A DNA stretch of 40,700 nt. It comes from Xanthobacteraceae bacterium. Lineage in GTDB: Bacteria; Pseudomonadota; Alphaproteobacteria; Rhizobiales; Xanthobacteraceae. The notes below the pieces were generated by a model. The model saw only the letters and a list, made by a program, of their open reading frames with translations, ran no database searches and had not been told where the DNA came from. The stretch covers positions 1 to 40,700 of the forward strand of contig JARBUD010000037.1 in assembly GCA_029239875.1 (NCBI GenBank), read 5' to 3'. A program made the position numbers and the translations under genes. Shown here in pieces: positions 31,349 to 38,009 of this stretch; positions within the stretch are counted from its first letter, which is position 1, and each line of letters starts with the position of its first letter.

Positions 31349-31798
31349 ATGTTCGGTGTACTGAAGCGCGTGGCGGGTGCCGCGGCGAAGGAAGTGCAGG
31401 CCGACTATTCCGGCAACCGTGACTATCTCGAAGCCGTCTGCGCCGCCTGCGCACTGGTGGCCTATGCCGACGGCCAGATCGAGGACGCGGAACGCGCCAA
31501 GGTCGTGCGCGTCCTGACGGGGCATGCCTCGCTCGGCAAGATGTATGACCAGCGCACGATCGAGCAGACGGCCGAGACCATGTTCAAGCGCGCCGGCGAC
31601 CGCTCCGGTCGCCAGGCGCTGGCCAACGAGCTCGACGACATCCGCAGCCGGCCCAATGCGGGCCAGATGGCCGATGACATCTACCTCATCGCCGACGACG
31701 TCGCCCATGCCGACGGCGAACTGGAGCCGGCCGAGGTCGAGGTGCTGAAGAAGATCGCCGGCCGGCTCGGCGTCGACACCAGCAAGTTCGAATTCTGA
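31349..31798 (+). CDS. TerB-like domain protein
   Basis: 149 residues from the ATG at 31349 (MFGVLKRVAGAAAKEVQADY); a longer frame from 31232 overlaps the 37-residue gene and has a Pro/Arg-rich leader. The TerB-type signatures are LEAVCAACALVAYADGQIED and IADDVAHADGELEPAEVEVL, each a helical acidic segment with a DG(x)2E motif. TerB domains occur in tellurite-resistance-type stress and phage-defence-associated genes; in phages the function is unknown. It is followed by a strong hairpin. Confidence 0.8.
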   Translation: MFGVLKRVAGAAAKEVQADYSGNRDYLEAVCAACALVAYADGQIEDAERAKVVRVLTGHASLGKMYDQRTIEQTAETMFKRAGDRSGRQALANELDDIRSRPNAGQMADDIYLIADDVAHADGELEPAEVEVLKKIAGRLGVDTSKFEF

Positions 31799-31806
31799 TC
31801 GTCGTT

Positions 31807-31833
31807 ACCGCGCGGCGGTTGCCGCCGCGCGGT
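31807..31833. other. Strong 12-bp hairpin between terB-like and dnaN
   Basis: ACCGCGCGGCGG (31807-31818) pairs perfectly with CCGCCGCGCGGT (31822-31833) across a 3-base loop. No U-tract follows, so an RNA processing, attenuation or stability role is more likely than classical termination. Confidence 0.5.
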
Positions 31834-31856
31834 CCTCTCCCACAGCGAGACCCGCC

Positions 31857-32969
31857 ATGAAGCTCACCGTCGAACGCGCTCCCTTGCTCGCCGCGCTCCA
31901 GCGCGCGAAGCGGACGGTCGAGCGCCGCAACACCATCCCGATCCTGTCCAATCTGCTGCTGCGCCCCGGCGCCGGCGAACTCACCGTCACGGCCACCGAT
32001 CTCGATATCGAGATGGTCGAGATCATCAAGGCCGAGGGCGCGCTGCCGGGCGAGGGAATCACCGTCCCAGCGCATACCCTGGCCGATATCGTCGCCAAGC
32101 TTCCCGACGGCGCACAAGTTCAGATTGAGGTGTCCGGCGACCGTGGCGAGGCCACAATCCGCGCCGGGCGTTCGCGCTTCAAGCTGCAGACGCTGCCGGC
32201 GCACGAATTCCCCGACCTCGCCGAGGTGAAGGACGGCGTCCGTCTATCCATCGTCGGCTCGCTGCTCGCCGATGCCATCGCCCGGGTCGAATTCGCCATC
32301 TCCACCGAGGAGACGCGCTACTACCTCAACGGCATCTATCTGCATGCGACCGCGCCGCCGACCAAGCTGCGGCTGGTGGCGACGGACGGTCATCGCCTCT
32401 CGCTCGCGACGCTCGACTGCCCGACCAACATCCCGGGCGTCATCGTTCCGCGCAAGGCTGTGGCCGAGCTCAAGCGCATGGCCGAAGCCGCCGACAAGGC
32501 CGAGGTCGCCCTCGAAGTCTCGTCGTCGAAGCTCGCCGCGTCCTTCAACGGCGCCCGCTTCACCACCAAGCTCATCGACGGCACATATCCCGATTATGGC
32601 CGCGTCATCCCGCTGGGCAACGCCAAGGTGGCGGCGCTGCAGGCCGAGGATCTCGCCGCCGCTGCCGACCGCGTCGGCACCGTCGCCAGCGAGCGGGGCA
32701 GGGCGGTCAAGCTCACCTTCTCCGATGCCGGCCTGGCGCTCGACGTAACGAACCCCGATTCCGGCACCGCGCACGAAGAGGTCGACGCCACCTTCGCGCA
32801 CGAGGAACTGGCGATCGGCTTCAACGGCAAGTACCTCGCCGACCTGCTGAGGGCGACCCTGCCCGACGGCGATATCGAGATCGCCTTGGCCGATCCCGGC
32901 AGCCCCACCATCTTCCGCCGCCCATCCGCCACCGAGGACCTCTGCGTCCTCATGCCGATGAGGGTTTGA
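31857..32969 (+). CDS. dnaN: DNA polymerase III beta subunit (sliding clamp), phage-encoded
   Basis: 370 residues, the full length of bacterial DnaN. Clamp signatures are clear: MKLTVERAPLLAALQRAKRT, NTIPILSNLLL, TATDLDIEMVE, FKLQTLPAHEFPDLA, STEETRYYLNGIYLHA, LRLVATDGHRLSLA, and at the C-terminus GFNGKYLADLLRA and CVLMPMRV. It loads onto DNA and tethers the replicative polymerase, so the phage can recruit the host polymerase to its own DNA. A prophage copy beside SSB suggests a replication takeover module. It is independent of the host dnaN locus: the usual dnaA-dnaN-recF context is absent. Confidence 0.92.
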   Translation: MKLTVERAPLLAALQRAKRTVERRNTIPILSNLLLRPGAGELTVTATDLDIEMVEIIKAEGALPGEGITVPAHTLADIVAKLPDGAQVQIEVSGDRGEATIRAGRSRFKLQTLPAHEFPDLAEVKDGVRLSIVGSLLADAIARVEFAISTEETRYYLNGIYLHATAPPTKLRLVATDGHRLSLATLDCPTNIPGVIVPRKAVAELKRMAEAADKAEVALEVSSSKLAASFNGARFTTKLIDGTYPDYGRVIPLGNAKVAALQAEDLAAAADRVGTVASERGRAVKLTFSDAGLALDVTNPDSGTAHEEVDATFAHEELAIGFNGKYLADLLRATLPDGDIEIALADPGSPTIFRRPSATEDLCVLMPMRV

Positions 32970-32972
32970 GCC

Positions 32973-33674
32973 ATGCGTGAACTACATCGCCACAAGAAGC
33001 GCGGCTCGACCTATGAACTTCTCGGCATCGCCGAGGCGCAGGTCAGCAAGACCACCGACAACGTGTTCCAGGCGGACGCCTTCCGCCCCCTGCGCGAGGG
33101 CGACCGGCTGGCGGTCTACCGCACCGAGGATGGCATCAGGCTTTGGGTGCGCTTCGAGGACGAGTTCCGCGACGGCCGCTTCGAGAACGTCACCCCGGCG
33201 CGTAAATGGTGGCCGGGCGACTATGCCGATGAGATGATGCCAGGCGGCTCGTTCACGCCGGATCGCTGGATCCTCGGGAAATCCCCCGCCGGCTGGGTGC
33301 TCGCCCCGGAAGATCGGGACCAGGCCGCCGATCTCGGCTGCCGGCTCGCCACCGAAGGCGAGGTGGTGAACTTCATCTGGGTCGAGCCCCGCGGCATGGC
33401 CACCATCACCATCTTCGCCGATGGCACCTGGCGCGGCAGCGTACCGGACGATTTCACCCATTGCTGGGAAGACGGCGAGATCGAGCAGTCGGGCGACAGC
33501 GTCGACGAGGTCGTGCGCTACATCCTCGACGCCGACCCGCTCGGCCCGGGCGACGAGGTCGACGTCGATCTGAGCTTCTGCAAATGGGGAGATGCCGACT
33601 TCCGGCTCGTCGTCGAGGACGGCCGCGCGAAGTTCGTAGCGGTCGAGGCTGAGGTCGGGGGCGATCATGGGTGA
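32973..33674 (+). CDS. Two-domain phage protein with DUF1653-like N-terminus
   Basis: 233 residues, starting three bases after dnaN. The N-terminal part (MRELHRHKKRGSTYELLGIA, DRLAVYRTEDGIRLWVRFEDE, FRDGRFENV) resembles DUF1653, a small beta-barrel-like domain. The C-terminal half (about 100-233) is a separate, acidic domain with WVEPRGMATITIFADGTWRG and VDLSFCKWGDADFRLVVED. Its 3' end overlaps the DUF5131 gene by eight bases. Function unknown. Confidence 0.65.
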   Translation: MRELHRHKKRGSTYELLGIAEAQVSKTTDNVFQADAFRPLREGDRLAVYRTEDGIRLWVRFEDEFRDGRFENVTPARKWWPGDYADEMMPGGSFTPDRWILGKSPAGWVLAPEDRDQAADLGCRLATEGEVVNFIWVEPRGMATITIFADGTWRGSVPDDFTHCWEDGEIEQSGDSVDEVVRYILDADPLGPGDEVDVDLSFCKWGDADFRLVVEDGRAKFVAVEAEVGGDHG

Positions 33675-34926
33675 CCGCTCCGCCATCGAATGGACCGACG
33701 CGACGTGGAATCCCATCGTCGGCTGCTCGGTCGTCTCGCCCGGCTGCACCAACTGCTACGCCATGCGCCAGGCGGCGCGCATCGAGCGCATGCAGCCCGG
33801 CTCGCATTATGCCGGCACCGTCCAGCCGTCGAAAGCCGGGCCGGTCTGGACCGGCAAGGTCGCGCTCGCGCCCGAGCACATCCTCACTCAGCCGCTGCGC
33901 TGGCGCCGGCCGCGCCGGATCTTCGTCAACTCCATGGGCGACCTCTTCCATGAGAGCGTGCCCGACGAGTGGATCGACCGCGTCTTCGCCGTCATGGCGC
34001 TCACCCCGCAGCACACCTATCAGGTGCTGACCAAGCGCTCGGCGCGGATGCGGGCCTACCTTGCTGCCGCTGATACTCCCGAACGCGCCTTCTCGGCGGC
34101 GATGCGCCAAGTCCCGGTTACCCGCGACATCTCGGCCGTCGAGAAGTTCGCGCCGGGCGAGCGGCCAAGTTCCTACTTCCCCTGGCCCTTGCCGGGGGTC
34201 TGGCTCGGCGTCTCGACCGAGGATCAGCGCCGCGCCGACGAGCGCGTGCCCGACCTGCTCGCCACGCCGGCGGCCATCCGCTTCGTCTCGGCCGAGCCGC
34301 TGCTTGGGCCGCTGGATCTCACCCGCGTTGGCAACCTTTCCTCGATCCGAGCCGCCTTCCCCGAAGTGGTCGCCAGGGAGGAGCGTAAGCGGCCTCGCAG
34401 CGGCGACGGCTCGGTATCCGGCTTCCAGATCGAAGCCGTTGGTAGTGCTCAATCGTCGATCGAATTTTTCCAAACCCCGGACCACATGGGCGGCTTCTCT
34501 GCCGCGTCGCCCCGTCGCTTTCCGAGGCTCGACCTCGTCATCGCCGGCGGCGAGAGCGGGCCGAACGCCCGGCCGATGCATCCTGATTGGGCGCGCTCCC
34601 TGCGCGACCAGTGCGCCGCCGCCGGCGTCGCCTTCTTCTTCAAGCAGTGGGGAGAGTGGCTTCCCGGCCAGAACGAAGTCTATCCGGGCTTCAAGGACGG
34701 TCGGCGGGTTGCGCATTGGCAGGACGGCGGATGGGGACCGCGCGCCGCAAGTCGCCCTGACGCCAACTACGTCACATGGGCGCCTGACGGCACGATGCAT
34801 CGGGGCGAGCGGAAGGCCGGAAACTACTTCGAAGTGGCGGCGTGGGCGCAGCGCATCGGCAAGAAGGCCGCCGGCCGCCTCCTCGACGGCGTCGAGCACA
34901 ACGCCATGCCGGAGGAGAGGCTATGA
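33667..34926 (+). CDS. DUF5131 (Gp37/Gp68) phage protein
   Basis: 419 residues. The family opens with MGDRSAIEWTDATWNPIVGC and includes a CX6CX2C cluster (Cys20, Cys27, Cys30 in GCSVVSPGCTNCYAMR). Later it contains IFVNSMGDLFHESVPDEWID, QVLTKRSARM, WLGVSTEDQRRADERVP, IRFVSAEPLLGPLDL and LVIAGGESGPNARPMHPDW, with VAFFFKQWGEWLPG near the C-terminus. The three cysteines could bind a metal or iron-sulphur cluster; an enzyme role is likely but undefined. Between PLDL and LVIAGGESG there is a longer spacer (about 70 residues) than I expect. The downstream gene overlaps (ATGA). Confidence 0.85.
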   Translation: MGDRSAIEWTDATWNPIVGCSVVSPGCTNCYAMRQAARIERMQPGSHYAGTVQPSKAGPVWTGKVALAPEHILTQPLRWRRPRRIFVNSMGDLFHESVPDEWIDRVFAVMALTPQHTYQVLTKRSARMRAYLAAADTPERAFSAAMRQVPVTRDISAVEKFAPGERPSSYFPWPLPGVWLGVSTEDQRRADERVPDLLATPAAIRFVSAEPLLGPLDLTRVGNLSSIRAAFPEVVAREERKRPRSGDGSVSGFQIEAVGSAQSSIEFFQTPDHMGGFSAASPRRFPRLDLVIAGGESGPNARPMHPDWARSLRDQCAAAGVAFFFKQWGEWLPGQNEVYPGFKDGRRVAHWQDGGWGPRAASRPDANYVTWAPDGTMHRGERKAGNYFEVAAWAQRIGKKAAGRLLDGVEHNAMPEERL

Positions 34927-35072
34927 CGGTATTCGGCGTTTTGAGCTGGGCAATCCTCTCTTGGGCGCTGCTCGCGCCCGGGTCCTTCGGCCGCCACCTC
35001 GCTGAGATCGTCGATGCATACGAGGTCAAGCGCACTTTGCTGCGCAGGCAGCGCAGGGAGACGACGCCATGA
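34923..35072 (+). CDS. Small membrane protein (49 residues)
   Basis: MTVFGVLSWAILSWALLAPG followed by SFGRHLAEIVDAYEVKRTLL, then a basic tail. One hydrophobic helix is followed by a charged cytoplasmic-like tail. The start overlaps the DUF5131 stop (ATGA) and its stop overlaps the ASCH start (ATGA), so translation is coupled at both ends. No family known. Confidence 0.65.
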   Translation: MTVFGVLSWAILSWALLAPGSFGRHLAEIVDAYEVKRTLLRRQRRETTP

Positions 35073-35509
35073 CCTGCGGCTGGCGCGCGCTCTCGGTCAT
35101 CCAGCCATGGACCTGGTGCATCGCGCACCGCTTTAAGCCCGTGGAGAACCGCGACTGGAAGCCGGGCAATCCCGGCCTGCGCTTCCGCGGCGACGTGCTG
35201 CTGCACGCCGGCCAGAAGTTCGACCGCGACGGCTATGACTGGATCGCCGAGACCTTCCCCGAGATCCCGCTGCCGAAGCCGGAGGAGTTCCAGCGCGGCG
35301 GCATTGTCGGCCGCGCCCGCATCGTCGACGTGGTCTGGCAGATGGACTCGCCGTGGTTCTTCGGCCCGATCGGCTTCGTCATGGCCGACGCCCGGCCGCT
35401 GCCCTTCCAGCCCTGCAAGGGCGCGCTCGGCTTCTTCAACCCCGGCGCGGCGGCTCGCCCTTTCGCCAATCCGATCCCCGCCCATCTGGCCCAAGGGAGG
35501 CTGCTGTGA
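35069..35509 (+). CDS. ASCH-domain (PUA-like) protein
   Basis: 146 residues. The ASCH/PUA-like pattern is visible: WRALSVIQPWTWCIAHRFKP then VENRDWKPGNPGLRFRGDVL and LHAGQKFDR, with IVGRARIVDVVWQMDSPWFF and FQPCKGALGFFNP. ASCH domains bind RNA and are sometimes nucleases or deaminase partners. Common in phage early regions, often next to DUF4031 and DUF5131, as here. Molecular function not known. Confidence 0.8.
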   Translation: MTCGWRALSVIQPWTWCIAHRFKPVENRDWKPGNPGLRFRGDVLLHAGQKFDRDGYDWIAETFPEIPLPKPEEFQRGGIVGRARIVDVVWQMDSPWFFGPIGFVMADARPLPFQPCKGALGFFNPGAAARPFANPIPAHLAQGRLL

Positions 35510-35883
35510 CGGTCTACGTCGACCCGCCCGTCTGGCCATTCGGCCGCATGGTGATGTGCCACATGTGGGCAGACACGCTCGAGGAGTTGTTCGCCATGGC
35601 GGACACCATCGGCGTGCAGCGCAAATGGTTGCAGGGCCATCCCACGCTCTCGCTGCCGCAGTTCCGCGGCGCATCTTGGGTCCACTTCGACATCGCCAAG
35701 AGCAAGCGAGCGCTCGCGGGCGCCGCCGGCGCCGTCGAGACCGACCAGTTCGGGCCGCTCGAATGGCAGGCGCGGCGGCAGATGGCCAGCGCGGACCCGA
35801 AAATCGTCCTCATCGGCGAAGCCCGCCTCGCGCGGGTCGTCGCGGCGCGGGAGAACCGCGTAGAGCAAGGGAGCCTCCTCTAA
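35506..35883 (+). CDS. DUF4031 phage protein
   Basis: 125 residues starting at a GTG (GTGA overlap with the ASCH stop; GGGAGG before it). The motif VTVYVDPPVWPFGRMVMCHM followed by WADTLEELFAMADTIGVQRKW is the DUF4031 signature. The C-terminus GPLEWQARRQMASADPKIVL is charged. Function unknown. It stops one base before the SSB start (TAATG). Confidence 0.8.
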   Translation: MTVYVDPPVWPFGRMVMCHMWADTLEELFAMADTIGVQRKWLQGHPTLSLPQFRGASWVHFDIAKSKRALAGAAGAVETDQFGPLEWQARRQMASADPKIVLIGEARLARVVAARENRVEQGSLL

Positions 35884-36359
35884 TGGCCGGCAGCGTCAAC
35901 AAGGCGATCCTCATCGGCCAGCTCGGCCGCGATCCGGAAATCCGCACCTTCCAGAACGGCGGCAGGATCGCGACCTTCCGCCTCGCCACCTCCGAGACCT
36001 GGCGCGACAAGACCACCGGCGAGCGCCAGGAGCGCACGCAGTGGCACACCGTCGTCATCTTCAACGAGCCGCTGGTGAAGGTCGCCGAGCAATATCTGCG
36101 CAAGGGCTCGAAGGTTTATGTCGAGGGCCAGATCGAGACCCGCAAGGCGCAGACCAATGACGGCGAGCGCTACTTCACCGAGGTCGTGCTGCGCCCCTTC
36201 CGCGGCGAGATCACTCTGCTCGACAAGCAGGACAACGGCTCGCGCGGCACGCCGGAGGATTACGAGCGCACCGACCCGCCGCGCGAGAGGCGTGCCCCCG
36301 CGCCGGCGACGACCGGCGGCAGCTTCGGCGGCGGCCTCGACGACGAGATTCCGTTCTAG
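35883..36359 (+). CDS. ssb: Single-stranded DNA-binding protein
   Basis: 158 residues. OB-fold signatures are clear: MAGSVNKAILIGQLGRDPEI, GRIATFRLATSETWRDKTTG, ERTQWHTVVIFNEPLVKVAE and LRKGSKVYVEGQIETRKAQT. A Gly/Pro-rich linker leads to the acidic tail DDEIPF, the conserved interaction tip for replication and repair proteins. Binds single-stranded DNA during phage replication; with dnaN and the primase/helicase it completes a nearly self-contained replication set, apart from a polymerase. Confidence 0.93.
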   Translation: MAGSVNKAILIGQLGRDPEIRTFQNGGRIATFRLATSETWRDKTTGERQERTQWHTVVIFNEPLVKVAEQYLRKGSKVYVEGQIETRKAQTNDGERYFTEVVLRPFRGEITLLDKQDNGSRGTPEDYERTDPPRERRAPAPATTGGSFGGGLDDEIPF

Positions 36360-36368
36360 GAGGCTGGC

Positions 36369-36737
36369 ATGACCGCAGACTCCATTCCCCAGCCGCTGCT
36401 CGAAGCCTTCTCCCGGCGCGTGAGCTTGCCGGTGAAGGAGGCAGCGCTGCTGCTCGGCATGAATTACTCGACCTTGCAGCGCCACGTGAAGCAGGGGAAC
36501 ATTCGGTATCGCGCGAAGGGGGTAGGGGAGCTTCGCCCCCGCCGGGAGTTCACCCTGGCGGACATCCTCGAATTCCTCGAGCGCCAGCGGAGGCTGGCAT
36601 GTCCGTCTACAAGCGGGAAGACTCGCCGTACTACCACTTCGACTTCCAGCGCCGTGGTGTACGGTTTTACGGCTCAACGGGAGAAACGTCTCGCCGAGAG
36701 GCGGAAGCCTTCGAGCGGGCCGAAAAAGAACGGGTAA
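36369..36737 (+). CDS. Excisionase-like small HTH protein
   Basis: 122 residues starting at 36369, nine bases after SSB. The MerR/excisionase-like HTH is VKEAALLLGMNYSTLQRHVK followed by QGNIRYRAKG and an EFTLADILEFLERQRRL helix. After residue 77 the frame reads through the integrase start and stays open 139 bases into it, ending in a basic, low-complexity tail (GKTRRTTTSTSSAVV). As the last gene before the integrase, it is the expected place for the recombination directionality factor. The overlap with the integrase is unusual; whether the tail is real needs protein data. Confidence 0.65.
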   Translation: MTADSIPQPLLEAFSRRVSLPVKEAALLLGMNYSTLQRHVKQGNIRYRAKGVGELRPRREFTLADILEFLERQRRLACPSTSGKTRRTTTSTSSAVVYGFTAQREKRLAERRKPSSGPKKNG

Positions 36738-37813
36738 AGGCCGCCCTCGCGCGCGGCGCCGGCGCCAGCGCCCGCATGTCGATCGACGATGCCGCCGGCC
36801 GCTATTGGACCGAGGTCGGCCAGCACACCACCAACGCCGAGGATCTCGACCGCGAGCTCGCCGAGCTTGTCGCCACCATTGGTGCGTCGACTGCGCTCGG
36901 CGACATCGACGACAACACGCTCGCCGCCTGCGTCGCCCGCCGGCGAGGTACGTTCCGATTCGGCAAGCCGGAGCTTGGGCTCGTGAGCCCGGCGACCGTC
37001 AATCGCGGCTTCACCCAGATCCTGCGCCGCATTTTCATGCGCGCCCGCAAGGTGTGGAAGATCGCTCTGCCCGACGAGCCGGACTGGTCCGGCCACATGC
37101 TGAAGGAGCCGCGCGAGCGCGTGCGCGAGCTGCGGCTCGACGAGGAGATCGCCTATGAAGACGTCGAATGGGACGACTATCGGCCCGTCCGGCTCTTCGC
37201 CCAGGCGACGGGCCTGCGCCGGCGCGAGGTGGTCAGCCTCACATGGCCGCAGGTGGATTGGGCGGCCGGCATCATCCGCGTGGTCGGCAAGGGCGACAAG
37301 CCGCACGTGGTGCCGATCACGCCGGAGATCACTGAGCTTCTCTGGCCGCTGCGTGGGCACGATCCCGTGCACGTCTTCACCTTCGTCGCCAAGCGCACCC
37401 GCCGCTGCGGCAAGACCGGCAAGCGCTATGTGAGAGGCACCCGCTACCCGGTGACCTACTGGGGCTGGGGCACCCGCTTCGCCCGCGACAAGGAGAAGGC
37501 TGGCATCGAGGATTTGAAGATCCACGACCTGCGCCATACCAGCGCCACCCGCACCCTGCGCGCGTCGAAAAACCTGCGCGCGGTGAAGGAGATGCTCGGC
37601 CACTCCGACATCAAGACGACGATGCGCTACGCCCACGCGCTGACCGACGACATCGCCGACGCCATGAAGGCGCGCCACGCCGACGAGGCCACACGCCGCG
37701 CGAAGCACGAGCGCGACACGAAGTCCCGAGAAAATCCCGAGTTGGCGTCAAAGCCCGCCTCTAAGAAGCTGGCAAACAAGGGGAAAGTCGGAAAAGGAAA
37801 TCCCGCCTTCTAA
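36599..37813 (+). CDS. int: Tyrosine recombinase integrase
   Basis: 404 residues. An N-terminal arm-binding part (MSVYKREDSPYYHFDFQRRG) and core-binding domain are followed by the catalytic domain with Arg207 in TGLRRREVVSLTW, Lys232 (GKGDKPHVVPIT), His309 and Arg312 in KIHDLRHTSATRT, His335 in EMLGHSDIKTTMRYAHA and the nucleophile Tyr344. It integrates the phage at the adjacent attachment site. The stop codon (37811-37813) lies inside the tRNA anticodon loop sequence that forms part of the site, so int reads into its own att. It overlaps the excisionase-like gene by 139 bases. Confidence 0.93.
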   Translation: MSVYKREDSPYYHFDFQRRGVRFYGSTGETSRREAEAFERAEKERVKAALARGAGASARMSIDDAAGRYWTEVGQHTTNAEDLDRELAELVATIGASTALGDIDDNTLAACVARRRGTFRFGKPELGLVSPATVNRGFTQILRRIFMRARKVWKIALPDEPDWSGHMLKEPRERVRELRLDEEIAYEDVEWDDYRPVRLFAQATGLRRREVVSLTWPQVDWAAGIIRVVGKGDKPHVVPITPEITELLWPLRGHDPVHVFTFVAKRTRRCGKTGKRYVRGTRYPVTYWGWGTRFARDKEKAGIEDLKIHDLRHTSATRTLRASKNLRAVKEMLGHSDIKTTMRYAHALTDDIADAMKARHADEATRRAKHERDTKSRENPELASKPASKKLANKGKVGKGNPAF

Positions 37814-37851
37814 GCGGCAGGTCGCTGGTTCGAGCCCAGCCGCGGTCGCCA
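37803..37851 (+). other. Right prophage attachment site: 3' part of tRNA-Arg(TCT)
   Basis: Reads as the anticodon loop CTTCTAA (37807-37813), stem 3' side GCGGC, variable AGGTC, T-arm GCTGG TTCGAGC CCAGC (37824-37840), acceptor CGCGGTC, G and CCA (37849-37851). The 5' side of the anticodon stem mismatches at position 27, and the tRNA 5' half is absent, so identity probably begins near 37803. A complete tRNA-Arg(TCT) whose 5' acceptor reads GACCGCG should exist at the left prophage end, outside the window. Confidence 0.82.
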
Positions 37852-38009
37852 GCTCGCCGGCCTCACGACTGGATTTGGGTGGCAGGCCGCTCTGCGTCCT
37901 GCGCATGGCGACGGTCCCACCGCACCAAAGTCGAATCGCCGTCGGCGAAGGCGCGCGCTATCGGAGCCGTCATCCGCCCGACATGTCGGGTTCCGCCACA
38001 GGTCCCGCC

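Noticed and set aside
36674..37708. A 344-codon minus-strand frame opposite the integrase.
   Set aside because: Antisense shadow of a recombinase with all catalytic residues; no domain of its own.
37803..37851. A complete functional tRNA gene at the right prophage end.
   Set aside because: Only the anticodon loop to CCA part is present; no D-arm or acceptor 5' half lies upstream, where the integrase coding sequence runs instead.
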